Virus record (IMG/VR): IMGVR_UViG_3300030098_002634
Location: 1 to 34,608 of that record
Length of the DNA: 34,608 bases
Source of the DNA: a virus
Strand: one strand, 5' to 3'
Shown: piece by piece, positions 25,774 through 32,251 of the stretch
Numbering within the stretch: position 1 is the stretch's first letter
Layout of the letters: each line of letters begins with the position of its first letter
The notes under the pieces: model-generated
Databases searched by the model: none
The model's input: the letters and a program-made list of their open reading frames with translations, nothing else
What the model was told of the DNA's origin: nothing
Position numbers and translations under genes: made by a program

Positions 25774-25811
25774 AATTTCTATAATGCCTAGAAATTGCAT
25801 AATTTTCTAGG
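25774..25811. repeat. Overlapping inverted repeats after terL
   Basis: AATTTCTA (25774-25781), TAGAAATT (25789-25796) and AATTTTCTAGG (25801-25811) form two alternative hairpins that share the middle arm. A further TTTCTATATGCC copy lies at the terL stop. This could end terL transcription, serve as an operator for the promoter 30 bases on, or be a switch. Confidence 0.5.
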
Positions 25812-25836
25812 ATTCGTGCTTAAATCATTAACCCAA

Positions 25837-25850
25837 CGCTTATATAACCC
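25837..25850 (+). promoter_or_regulatory. Archaeal TATA box for the structured RNA
   Basis: CGCTTATATAACCC matches the TATATAACCC box of the other rightward promoters. Transcription would start near 25868, exactly where the run of hairpins begins, with no start codon in reach. Confidence 0.7.
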
Positions 25851-25867
25851 TAACAAACTATAGTATT

Positions 25868-26360
25868 GTTGCTTAGGCAACTTGGTTGGAAACAACCAGC
25901 TAACAGGTGGCGACACCTAAGACGGCTGGCTTCTTACCAGAAACGCCCCCGAAACGAAATAATGGCTTAGTTCCCGAAGGTTCGCAAGAACAGACGTGAC
26001 GATGACTAACATAACATAAGCGAGTTAGCTGCTACACTTCCAGAAGGCGTAGTTTCCACTGGTTAGGTCAAAAGTAGTTTCAAAAGATACAAACTGGAGT
26101 AGGTATCTGGGGCGATTACAGTCATACGCAAACATTTGTTCCTTAGTGGTAGCAAAGACGTGAGATCCTCAAAGCTCGACAAGTCTTTGTGTGAGGCATT
26201 AAGTAAAAAGAATAAGTTCAAGCTAAACTACATCTTAAGAGCAAATGTTTGCCTGGCACCATTACAGTAACAACGGGTTTTGTTTCCCGTTGCAAACCTT
26301 TTCTTGCGAGGTGTTACAAATGGCAAGAAGGGTTTGGCCTTACCTTTCCCCAAAAGGCCA
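25868..26360 (+). ncRNA. Large structured noncoding RNA candidate (about 490 nt)
   Basis: No convincing gene covers this stretch on either strand. Local helices: GTTGC/GCAAC (25868-25881), TGGTTG-GAAA-CAACCA (25883-25898), AGGTG-GCGA-CACCT (25905-25918), CTGG/CCAG (25926-25940), GTTC-GCAA-GAAC (25980-25991), CTAAC/GTTAG (26006-26028), CTAC/GTAG (26032-26052), AGTTT/AAACT (26076-26095), CAACGGG/CCCGTTG (26271-26292), a 14-bp bulged hairpin (26293-26336) and GGCCTT/AAGGCC (26336-26359). An 11-bp helix GCAAACATTTG/CAAATGTTTGC (26128-26138 with 26242-26252) encloses CAAAGAC/GTCTTTG, TTAAG/CTTAA, and a pseudoknot CCTCA/TGAGG (26167-26171 with 26192-26196). Three of the loops are GNRA. A promoter precedes it. 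It may belong with ornate viral RNAs of the GOLLD/ROOL kind, but I cannot match it to a known family. Confidence 0.75.
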
Positions 26361-26371
26361 CAAAACCAAAG

Positions 26372-26617
26372 GTGAGAAAATTGGCCCGAAATAAAAACTA
26401 CGACCCAAAAGGAAAACAGCATTTGTTAGACGCTGGCGTAAACAAAGAGAAACAATACATCCTTAGTTGGATGAGAGAAGAATACGGAAAAGGAAACGTA
26501 TCTGAAGGAATATGGATTGCATTAGCAAACCACATAGAAATATTAGAAAAAGCAAGAGCTAAATCTAACATGAAAGCACAAGACAAATTTTTTGCTCTTG
26601 TAGAGAAGTGGGGGTGA
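26372..26617 (+). CDS. Hypothetical helical protein
   Basis: The start is placed at GTG 26372 (81 residues). An open frame exists back to 26249, but that part runs through the structured RNA hairpins and is unlikely to be translated. The TTG at 26381 is an alternative start. The protein is basic at the start and then helical (EKQYILSWMREEYGKGNVSEG, IALANHIEILEKARAKS). Function is unknown. Confidence 0.55.
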   Translation: MRKLARNKNYDPKGKQHLLDAGVNKEKQYILSWMREEYGKGNVSEGIWIALANHIEILEKARAKSNMKAQDKFFALVEKWG

Positions 26618-26621
26618 GAAG

Positions 26622-26810
26622 GTGACTAAACCAAATATAGCATTTACCAAAGACGAATGGAGAACGTGTCCTGAGTGTCTTGATCCATTAAGCAAATGGG
26701 ATAAGGTAGCAGAAGATAAGATACACTGTAAACATTGTTATACTAAACTAAAACATGGGTCGGTAGACATCAATAACTGCTTTAAGGGGTCAGTCATTAT
26801 AATAGATTAA
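26622..26810 (+). CDS. Small zinc-ribbon protein
   Basis: This 62-residue protein starts at GTG (26622). It has CPECL (about 16-20) and CKHC (about 36-39), the spacing of a zinc ribbon. The stop overlaps the next ATG (TAATG). Confidence 0.6.
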   Translation: MTKPNIAFTKDEWRTCPECLDPLSKWDKVAEDKIHCKHCYTKLKHGSVDINNCFKGSVIIID

Positions 26811-26947
26811 TGAAGCGTAAACACTTCGCATCAAAACAACCTAACATGACATTGTGCGGTTATCCTTGCACAAATTCAGAATATCGTGTAATGTCTAAGA
26901 AGAATAAATATTTTGTAAATTGTAAGAAGTGCCTGGAGAGATTATGA
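26810..26947 (+). CDS. Small zinc protein
   Basis: This 45-residue basic protein has CGYPC and, about 18 residues on, CKKC, forming a four-cysteine site. It is coupled to both neighbours. No family is recognised. Confidence 0.55.
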   Translation: MKRKHFASKQPNMTLCGYPCTNSEYRVMSKKNKYFVNCKKCLERL

Positions 26948-27129
26948 GGTGGAGATTTGATTGTTTTGTATGTGGAGAACGTTGGGAAGAAGAGCATAGA
27001 TTGATAGATGAAGATCATTTTATTTTTAGTGAGAAGAAAGAAGGAAGGCCGATGGTAGATTGTTATAGATGTAAGATGGACATGATATATACGCCTTTGA
27101 TGGGAGAGATGGTAGGAAATCGTGGGTAA
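26944..27129 (+). CDS. Small zinc protein
   Basis: The start is ATG 26944, overlapping the previous TGA (ATGA). The 61-residue protein has CFVCG (about 7-11) and CYRC (about 40-43). An in-frame earlier start at 26929 lies inside the previous gene and is less likely. Confidence 0.6.
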   Translation: MRWRFDCFVCGERWEEEHRLIDEDHFIFSEKKEGRPMVDCYRCKMDMIYTPLMGEMVGNRG

Positions 27130-27142
27130 TGTTGTATAGTAA

Positions 27143-27157
27143 AGCTTATATAACCCT
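27143..27157 (+). promoter_or_regulatory. Archaeal TATA box
   Basis: AGCTTATATAACCCT repeats the box in front of the structured RNA. The transcript start is expected near 27174, just before the leader hairpin. Confidence 0.65.
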
Positions 27158-27171
27158 ACTGAATGTCTACA

Positions 27172-27202
27172 ATACCCACAAAGGGTAGGAAACACAAAAA
27201 TG
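27172..27202 (+). promoter_or_regulatory. Leader element: hairpin plus AGGAAACA
   Basis: TACCC pairs with GGGTA across CACAAA, then comes AGGAAACA and an A-run up to ATG 27200. AAAGGGTAGGAAACA (27180-27194) is identical to 20648-20662. Confidence 0.55.
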
Positions 27203-27343
27203 ACAACAAAAAAGGAACTTGCCTTATACGTTAAGGAAAGGATACAAAAGATAGAACAATGGGACACCGAGTTTGGTGAGCATTACTGGGTAATAAGAGA
27301 GCTCAAAGCAATGCAAGAAAACTTTGATTTGGAGGTAAAATAA
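27200..27343 (+). CDS. Hypothetical helical protein
   Basis: This 47-residue protein is the first gene after the 27150 promoter and is all-helical and charged (TTKKELALYVKERIQKIEQW). It has TAATG overlap with the next gene. No family is recognised. Confidence 0.6.
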   Translation: MTTKKELALYVKERIQKIEQWDTEFGEHYWVIRELKAMQENFDLEVK

Positions 27344-27477
27344 TGGATTGCACAGGAAACGAAAAGAAATGTAAATGCATGGATTGTTCTTACAACAGAG
27401 CTGAAGAGAGATACTTAGAACGTTGCTTAGAACAAGACGAAGGTGAACTTTATGGAAATGATTGGGGGTGGAATTAA
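27343..27477 (+). CDS. Small cysteine-rich protein
   Basis: This 44-residue protein has C3, C10, C12 and C15 close together, then an acidic tail ending WGWN. The cysteine cluster could bind zinc, but the spacing is not a standard ribbon. Confidence 0.5.
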   Translation: MDCTGNEKKCKCMDCSYNRAEERYLERCLEQDEGELYGNDWGWN

Positions 27478-27714
27478 ATGGCATCAACCATAGCTAAGCT
27501 TGTTGCAGAAATGCAAGAACTACAAGATGCACATGAAGAGGAAAAGAAATGGCTCAAAGAAAGAATCCATCTTCTTAGAGCTGACTTATCCAGGTTACAT
27601 GATCTTTACTTTGATAAAGTAAAACAAATAGAAACAGATGTAGCTTTGATGAGAGAATACTTGACAAGCAATAAAGATTTTAAGCGATGGGCAATGAGGG
27701 AGTTGTTTGACTAG
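27478..27714 (+). CDS. Coiled-coil protein
   Basis: This 78-residue protein is a continuous amphipathic helix with heptad spacing (IAKLVAEMQELQDAHEEEKK, then LHDLYFDKVKQIETDVALM). It directly follows the cysteine protein. It probably dimerises. Function is unknown. Confidence 0.65.
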   Translation: MASTIAKLVAEMQELQDAHEEEKKWLKERIHLLRADLSRLHDLYFDKVKQIETDVALMREYLTSNKDFKRWAMRELFD

Positions 27715-27742
27715 TAACGGTCATAAAGACGGAGTAAACTAT

Positions 27743-27862
27743 ATGCGAAAATTAAAATTAATAAAAGCTGAATTAGAAGAGATTGACCATCAAGATAATC
27801 TTGTGACATCAACAAAGACATGGGTTAAGCAAATTAAAGAGGATATAAAAAATGGCTTATGA
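27743..27862 (+). CDS. Hypothetical helical micro-protein
   Basis: This 39-residue frame begins MRKLKLIKAELEEIDHQ. An in-frame TTG at 27707, overlapping the previous stop, would add 12 residues and fits the coupled style of this genome. It overlaps the next start at 27852. Confidence 0.5.
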   Translation: MRKLKLIKAELEEIDHQDNLVTSTKTWVKQIKEDIKNGL

Positions 27863-28190
27863 TGCATTTAAACATTTAGACAAGACTGAAGATGTAGTAA
27901 GAAAGCATCTCAAAGACAACATAGTTTGTAGAGATAGCACTACTTACTTGGAATACCTTGTTTTGAGAGAATACTATTTAGCAACAAGCAACAGTGGAAA
28001 ACAATGTGAGAATGAAGCCTTCTTATCTGATTTGTATGACCTTCTACATTATGCCCCAAATACTGAAACGATACAGAGGGCTAGAAGAAAAGTTCAAAAT
28101 AAATATAAAGAATTTAGGCCATCTAAGAAGATTCAACAACAAAGGCTGGATCTAATGGATGACTACAGCGATTACGGTTTAGCTGATTAA
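27852..28190 (+). CDS. Early phage-type protein of the VR-x-L / RARRKVQ family
   Basis: This 112-residue protein has an opening (KTEDVVRKHLKDNIVCRDS), a middle helix with LEYLVLREYY, and ERARRKVQ-type ending (TIQRARRKVQNKYKEFRPS) that resembles a small protein common in phages and prophages of Firmicutes, where it sits among early or replication-regulatory genes. Its exact function is not known to me. The last gene before the next promoter. Confidence 0.6.
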   Translation: MAYDAFKHLDKTEDVVRKHLKDNIVCRDSTTYLEYLVLREYYLATSNSGKQCENEAFLSDLYDLLHYAPNTETIQRARRKVQNKYKEFRPSKKIQQQRLDLMDDYSDYGLAD

Positions 28191-28191
28191 A

Positions 28192-28203
28192 TAAATATAT
28201 AAA
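28192..28203 (+). promoter_or_regulatory. Archaeal TATA box
   Basis: AAATATATAAAG lies just after the previous stop. Transcription should start near 28223. It drives the RHH regulator and probably the portal and head genes that follow. Confidence 0.6.
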
Positions 28204-28209
28204 GGGCGG

Positions 28210-28222
28210 TTGGCATAGCCAA
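28210..28222. promoter_or_regulatory. Operator-like palindrome TTGGCATAGCCAA
   Basis: A perfect 5-bp inverted repeat with a 3-base centre lies between the TATA box and the expected transcript start, where a bound repressor would block transcription. The first gene downstream is a ribbon-helix-helix protein, so autoregulation is plausible. Confidence 0.55.
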
Positions 28223-28226
28223 TACC

Positions 28227-28307
28227 GATGACAGACTCGTACACCAATTGCTTGACGATTTTGGGTTTAGCTCATGTTCCAAAAAAAATCATTCGAGGCC
28301 TGTCATC
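28227..28307 (+). ncRNA. Structured mRNA leader candidate
   Basis: GATGACAG (28227-28234) pairs perfectly with CTGTCATC (28300-28307). Inside it CTCG (28236-28239) pairs with CGAG (28294-28297), and GATTTTGG (28257-28264) can pair with CC-A-rich-ATC (28279-28290). A three-part stem with an apical loop fills the whole leader and ends four bases before ATG 28311. It could be a riboregulator that controls access to the start. Confidence 0.55.
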
Positions 28308-28310
28308 TTA

Positions 28311-28490
28311 ATGGCTCGACTAGAATTAAAAGGCATTGACAACCGAGTTCGAGAAGATGTTAAAGTATTAGCTAAAACGCATGGAGTCACTGTCGCTAAA
28401 TTCCTAGAGCCTGCGATTAAAAACTACATATATCAAGCCGATAATAGAGAAAGGCTTATTAGAGCAAAGAGGTCTGACCCAGACTGGTAG
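28311..28490 (+). CDS. Ribbon-helix-helix regulator
   Basis: The start is ATG 28311, after the structured leader; a longer frame from 28248 crosses the leader stem and is unlikely. The 59-residue protein has strand ARLELKGI, helix VREDVKVLAKTHG, turn and helix VTVAKFLEPAIKNYI, the RHH/CopG fold. The basic tail ends RAKRSDPDW. It probably binds the palindrome at 28210 and controls the head operon. Confidence 0.7.
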   Translation: MARLELKGIDNRVREDVKVLAKTHGVTVAKFLEPAIKNYIYQADNRERLIRAKRSDPDW

Positions 28491-28491
28491 T

Positions 28492-29898
28492 ATGGGATTC
28501 TTTGACAGATTTAGGAGCAAGCCAAAGCAGAGCCGTGTTCAGGCATATTTAGATGGAAATATGAACGGTCTTGAGAAAGAAGCTCGAACTCCTGTTTATG
28601 ATATGGCTCCTGCAATGGGAAGCACTGGGCCAATGCGCATCGATCCACCATATAACTTACATCATTTAGAAGATTTATCAATTAATTATTCTCATTTACA
28701 AACAGTAGTAACCAGGATAGCTTCGCAAACTGTTGCTAAAGGATACCGATTAGAACAAACTGTAGAAGCTCCAAGTGAAGACCAACAAAGGATATTTGAA
28801 CGTCTTTTGGTAGACCCATCAAATGGAGAAACAGATATTACTGGAGAAGAATTTTGTAAAGCACTTATTAGGCAATTAGAAGTATTTGATGACGCTTGGG
28901 TTTCTGTAGTATATGATTATGTTAAAGATGAATCAGGTAGAATATTAGGAAAGCAAGTATCTCAATTATGGGTTGAAGATTCTAAGTACATGAGATTTAA
29001 CACGGACAGATATGGTAAATTCCAAACCGAAAATAAGTTTTGTCCTACTTGCAGAAAAACAATGAATGGCTCAGCTTGTGCAGAATGTGGCACTGGTTTA
29101 GAATTGATTGCTTATACATTTGAAGACCCTGAAGGAGACATTCCTTTTGCAAGAGATGAGATCATACATTTTAACAAATATAGTTCAACAGCTCGCCTTT
29201 ACGGTGAATCACCAATTATAGGTCTTTCTAAAAAAATCGAAACGGCTTTAGCCATTGAAGCATACCAAAATAAACTATTTCGATTAGAAAGGCCACCCAA
29301 AGGATTCTTAGATATTCCTAATTTAGATGAACAAGCACTTAATAGATTAGGTGAATACATTGCAGAAGAAACCAGGAGAAATCCTAACTTTGTTCCAATT
29401 ATATCATCAGGAGAAGGACAGTCGGGGGCTAAATTTGTATCTATTATGCCAAGTCAAAATGAATCTGGTATGATCCCGTATATGGATAAAATAAACCAAG
29501 ATATAAACGCATCTTATGGTGTTATGCCATTAGCAGTTGGTGATGTGTCTGGTGTTGGTGGATTAAATGCTGAAGGCGAACAGTTGTCAATGATGGACAG
29601 AACAATTACGGAAACACAGCAAATCTTAGTAAACGGCTTTTTCAAACCATTAGCAGATTTATTAAAAGTAACAGATTGGGAAGTTGTGTTTAATGACATT
29701 GATGAACGCAATGAGCAACAACATCTTGCTAACTTACAAACTAAAGCTAATGTGATTGCATCATTCCAGGCTGTAGGAATTACAGTAGATTTAGATGAAG
29801 AAGGAGAGTTAGTATTACCACAAACAAACTTAGAAAGTTTGCCAACGTCGCTGGTGGAAGAGGAGCCAAGCGAACAAGCAGACTTGTATCAGCCTTAG
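28492..29898 (+). CDS. Portal protein with inserted zinc ribbon
   Basis: This 468-residue protein fits the HK97/SPP1-type portal family: an N-terminal clip-stem region, wing core with LSINYSHLQTVVTRIASQTV, DEIIHFNKYSS (about 215-226), and a C-terminal stem/crown segment ASYGVMPLAVGDV. Portals form the 12-fold ring through which DNA enters. An extra CPTC (184-187) and CAEC (196-199) pair forms a zinc knuckle not typical of portals. It is followed by the MuF-like gene, the usual order. The stop is at 29898. Confidence 0.8.
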   Translation: MGFFDRFRSKPKQSRVQAYLDGNMNGLEKEARTPVYDMAPAMGSTGPMRIDPPYNLHHLEDLSINYSHLQTVVTRIASQTVAKGYRLEQTVEAPSEDQQRIFERLLVDPSNGETDITGEEFCKALIRQLEVFDDAWVSVVYDYVKDESGRILGKQVSQLWVEDSKYMRFNTDRYGKFQTENKFCPTCRKTMNGSACAECGTGLELIAYTFEDPEGDIPFARDEIIHFNKYSSTARLYGESPIIGLSKKIETALAIEAYQNKLFRLERPPKGFLDIPNLDEQALNRLGEYIAEETRRNPNFVPIISSGEGQSGAKFVSIMPSQNESGMIPYMDKINQDINASYGVMPLAVGDVSGVGGLNAEGEQLSMMDRTITETQQILVNGFFKPLADLLKVTDWEVVFNDIDERNEQQHLANLQTKANVIASFQAVGITVDLDEEGELVLPQTNLESLPTSLVEEEPSEQADLYQP

Positions 29899-29975
29899 AT
29901 AGAAATCTAGCAGTTACTATCAAAAGAGAAGTAAATAGACTTCGTTCTGCTCAGTCATTTTCAGAGTTAAATGAA

Positions 29976-31004
29976 ATGCTACCAATGTTAATGATTTCAT
30001 TATCTCAAGATCTTAAGAATTTAGTAAATGAAGAAATGCGAGATGCTTATATTCATGGTTTTAAATCTGCTGCATTAGAAGATAAAGTTAAAGTATTAGA
30101 GAAACAAGATAAATATTCTCATATTAATTTTAAACCAACAGCAGCAATGGCTAAAGAAGCAGCTAAAGGTTTAGAATATCGTAAAGAGTTTAACAGAGGC
30201 GGAACTGAAGTAGGGGTTGCAAGAGCTAGAGATATTAAGAACCGTAAGAACTTATCACCAAGAACTTGTAAAAGAATGAAAGCTTTTTTTGATAGACATC
30301 AAGTAGATAGACAAGGAGAGAATTGGGGTAATGAACATAATCCAAGTGCAGGATACATTGCGCATTTACTTTGGGGCGGAGATGCAGGATATTCTTGGTC
30401 AAGAGCTAGAGTGCGTCAGATAAATGCTGCTGATAAGAAAAAAGGGGGGGTAAATGGCCTTGAAAAAGGAGAAACGAACGATTTAGTATATAAAGCAGAG
30501 ACATTAGCAATAGATTTTGATCAGGCTGATGAGGATGCAATTAGGGCATTACAATCAGGTCAAGTGCAGACAAATAACTACAATGAGTTGTCTACTGTAC
30601 TTAGCGCAAAATTAAATACTGAAATTAATAATGCAATAGTAGAAGGCCGTAGCATTCCTAATACTGTAGCGGCGATGCAGAAAGTAATTAACACAGAAAC
30701 TTACAAATTAACCAGAATTGCAAGAACTGAAATAATTAATGTAACCAATGAAGGTAGGTTAGCATCTTATCAAAAACAAGAGAAGGTTCGTAAAAAACCT
30801 TTCAGATATACATTAGTTGTTGCATCAGGAGCTAGGACTTGCGATGCTCATAAAGAATTAGATAGTAAGATTCCTGCTAAAGGATTGTTAATGAATGAAT
30901 TAATAGAATTACAGCAGCAAGTAGGTGCAAGCTATGGGTTTACTTTAAGAGGCAATTCTTTGTTGCATCCAAATCAGAGAACTGTATTGATGAGGGTTCC
31001 ATGA
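29976..31004 (+). CDS. MuF-like head morphogenesis protein with extra N-terminal domain
   Basis: This frame encodes 342 residues from ATG 29976. The frame is open without a stop back to 29799, and the upstream codons read like protein (VSALDRNLAVTIKREVNRL), so the true protein is probably longer. Residues about 68-150 are a phage domain with YRKEFNRGGTEVGVARARDI and PSAGYIAHLLWGGDAGYSW. The C-terminal half has the MuF/SPP1 gp7 pattern (LTRIARTEIINVTNEGR, then GARTCDAHKELDSK and LLHPNQRT). MuF proteins join the head at assembly and may enter with DNA. Confidence 0.72.
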   Translation: MLPMLMISLSQDLKNLVNEEMRDAYIHGFKSAALEDKVKVLEKQDKYSHINFKPTAAMAKEAAKGLEYRKEFNRGGTEVGVARARDIKNRKNLSPRTCKRMKAFFDRHQVDRQGENWGNEHNPSAGYIAHLLWGGDAGYSWSRARVRQINAADKKKGGVNGLEKGETNDLVYKAETLAIDFDQADEDAIRALQSGQVQTNNYNELSTVLSAKLNTEINNAIVEGRSIPNTVAAMQKVINTETYKLTRIARTEIINVTNEGRLASYQKQEKVRKKPFRYTLVVASGARTCDAHKELDSKIPAKGLLMNELIELQQQVGASYGFTLRGNSLLHPNQRTVLMRVP

Positions 31005-31096
31005 ATCAAGATCAAAAGAATTACACAATCCACATTAGTAATGCTAAGTATGGCCATCAAGGAAACGGTAAAAAAAAGGAGAAAGAAAATGAGTAG
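31001..31096 (+). CDS. Basic micro-protein, 31 residues
   Basis: It overlaps the MuF stop by ATGA and its end overlaps the next start. A lysine-rich tail (GNGKKKEKENE) lies over the AAAGGAG ribosome site of the next gene. Function is unknown. Confidence 0.45.
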   Translation: MNQDQKNYTIHISNAKYGHQGNGKKKEKENE

Positions 31097-31322
31097 TTGT
31101 AAAAAATGTAGAGCTGGAGCAATGCGAGTTCACATTCTAAGTAATGGTTTTTGTCAAGAATGTGCTGCAGAATTATCCTGGAAGCAGGGCGATAGGATTG
31201 CACGTAAGCAAGCCAATAGGGCAAGGCGAATAGCAATGTATAAACAGGGTGAAAAAGTAATTAAGAAAAAATGGAAAGAGAAGTATGGTGACGCTTCAGT
31301 TGATGAAGTTCTAGGATACTGA
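31089..31322 (+). CDS. Zinc-finger protein with basic helical tail
   Basis: The start is ATG 31089, after AAAAAGGAGAAAG. The longer frame from 31041 lies in the overlap and has no ribosome site. The 77-residue protein has CKKC (4-7) and CQEC (about 22-25), then a basic helix (RKQANRARRIAMYKQGEKV). It probably binds nucleic acid and is set among the head genes. Confidence 0.6.
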   Translation: MSSCKKCRAGAMRVHILSNGFCQECAAELSWKQGDRIARKQANRARRIAMYKQGEKVIKKKWKEKYGDASVDEVLGY

Positions 31323-31666
31323 TGGGAATTACAATAAAAGGTGGAGACGCTTTTAAGAAAAAATTACAAGACCTTGCAGCAGAATATCCTGAAGTGATGG
31401 ATCAAGCATTGGATGATACAGCCGACGCAATGTCTTTGGATGCCCAACGTATGGTTCCTGTAGATACAGGCCGTTTACGGGCCTCTATTAACGTTAAAAG
31501 AGACTTTCTGATAAAAGCCATTGGAACTAATGTAGAATATGCACCTCATGTTGAGTATGGTTCACCAGAAGGCACTGGTCCCAATGGCGGTCCTAAGCCA
31601 TACATGAGACCAGCTTTTGAAAAGAACAAGAAACGGGTGGCTGAGTTCTTTATTCAGAACCTTTGA
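31322..31666 (+). CDS. HK97 gp10-like head-tail joining protein
   Basis: This 114-residue protein matches the HK97-gp10-like family. MVPVDTGRLRASI (44-56) and IGTNVEYAPHVEYGS (67-81), followed by PKPYMRPAFE (91-100), are the signature. The family bridges head completion and tail. Its start overlaps the previous stop. It ends the rightward head block, meeting the convergent zinc operon six bases on. Confidence 0.82.
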   Translation: MGITIKGGDAFKKKLQDLAAEYPEVMDQALDDTADAMSLDAQRMVPVDTGRLRASINVKRDFLIKAIGTNVEYAPHVEYGSPEGTGPNGGPKPYMRPAFEKNKKRVAEFFIQNL

Positions 31667-31671
31667 TCCAC

Positions 31672-31791
31672 TCACTCAATAATTCCAACCATTCCTCCAT
31701 AGTCACCATCGTTGTCGTGCCAGCATTGGTAACAGAATCCTTCGTACTTGGTTTGACGAATTTGACCATCGCATAATTTACAGCGTTTCAT
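31672..31791 (-). CDS. Small zinc-ribbon protein
   Basis: This 39-residue protein has CKLCDG near residues 4-9 and CYQC about 12 residues on, plus a His right after. It is the last gene of the leftward operon and is linked to its upstream neighbour by ATGA. Confidence 0.6.
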   Translation of the reverse strand: MKRCKLCDGQIRQTKYEGFCYQCWHDNDGDYGGMVGIIE

Positions 31792-32015
31792 TTAGGAACC
31801 TCCCATCCACAATCATTTGGTTTGTTAGGGCCACCATCTCTTTCACAGCACCAAATAGAAGTGCCTTTGCCTGCAGCAAAAGAACAGAGAGCTGCTTCTT
31901 TAGCATAGGATAAACATTCTTTATCAAAGAAACATTTAGGACAATATGGCCCTTCTTCCTTGCCAGTATCAATATCAGTATATTTGATCGGCTGAGAATA
32001 ATCATGCTGACTCAT
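31788..32015 (-). CDS. Cysteine-rich zinc protein with NKPxDCGW ending
   Basis: The start is ATG 32015, overlapping the upstream stop as ATGA; an earlier ATG at 32036 is less consistent with coupling. The 75-residue protein has CPKC, further cysteines and ends with GGPNKPNDCGWEV. It shares the NKPxDCGW ending with the upstream gene, so the two are paralogues. The cysteine pattern suggests two zinc sites. Confidence 0.65.
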   Translation of the reverse strand: MSQHDYSQPIKYTDIDTGKEEGPYCPKCFFDKECLSYAKEAALCSFAAGKGTSIWCCERDGGPNKPNDCGWEVPK

Positions 32016-32251
32016 AAATCGTGCCTCCATCCACAATCGTGTGGTTTGTTATGCCCATTATCTCTGGTACAAATTAAGACAGTGCTTGGTGCTTTATTCA
32101 TTAGCTTTTGACCTTTGACAGGTACTAAAGTAATAATGTCCCTTTTGACAACTTTAGAGCGAACTCCTTTCTGAAAACAGACAGGACAATACGTATTGTA
32201 TTGATTCGGCCCAAACATCTTCTTACGAATCTGCACAGGCTTGCTGGCCAT
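32012..32251 (-). CDS. Zinc protein with NKPxDCGW ending
   Basis: The start is taken at ATG 32251 (79 residues). In-frame earlier starts at GTG 32344 and ATG 32326 exist, but that stretch is a run of hairpins and may be a leader. The protein has CPVC, then a basic stretch, then CTRDNGHNKPHDCGW at the end. It is paralogous to the next gene leftward. Confidence 0.6.
   Translation of the reverse strand: MASKPVQIRKKMFGPNQYNTYCPVCFQKGVRSKVVKRDIITLVPVKGQKLMNKAPSTVLICTRDNGHNKPHDCGWRHDL

Noticed and set aside
25910-25925. CCTAAG as half of the 11-nt tetraloop receptor
   Set aside because: The other half (TATGG) is not found in the region and part of CCTAAG is taken up by a hairpin.
25980-25991. T-arm of a tRNA
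   Set aside because: GTTC-GCAA-GAAC is a GNRA hairpin; no acceptor stem, D-arm or anticodon arm can be placed around it. No tRNA was seen elsewhere.
25868-26360. Group I or group II intron in the gap after terL
   Set aside because: The only hint was a GACTAA string. The catalytic-core S segment, the P7 partner and a group II domain V are missing, the region has its own promoter and no split gene flanks it.
26249-26371. N-terminal extension of the gene at 26372
   Set aside because: The open frame passes through strong hairpins of the RNA candidate and its residues look unlike the downstream protein.
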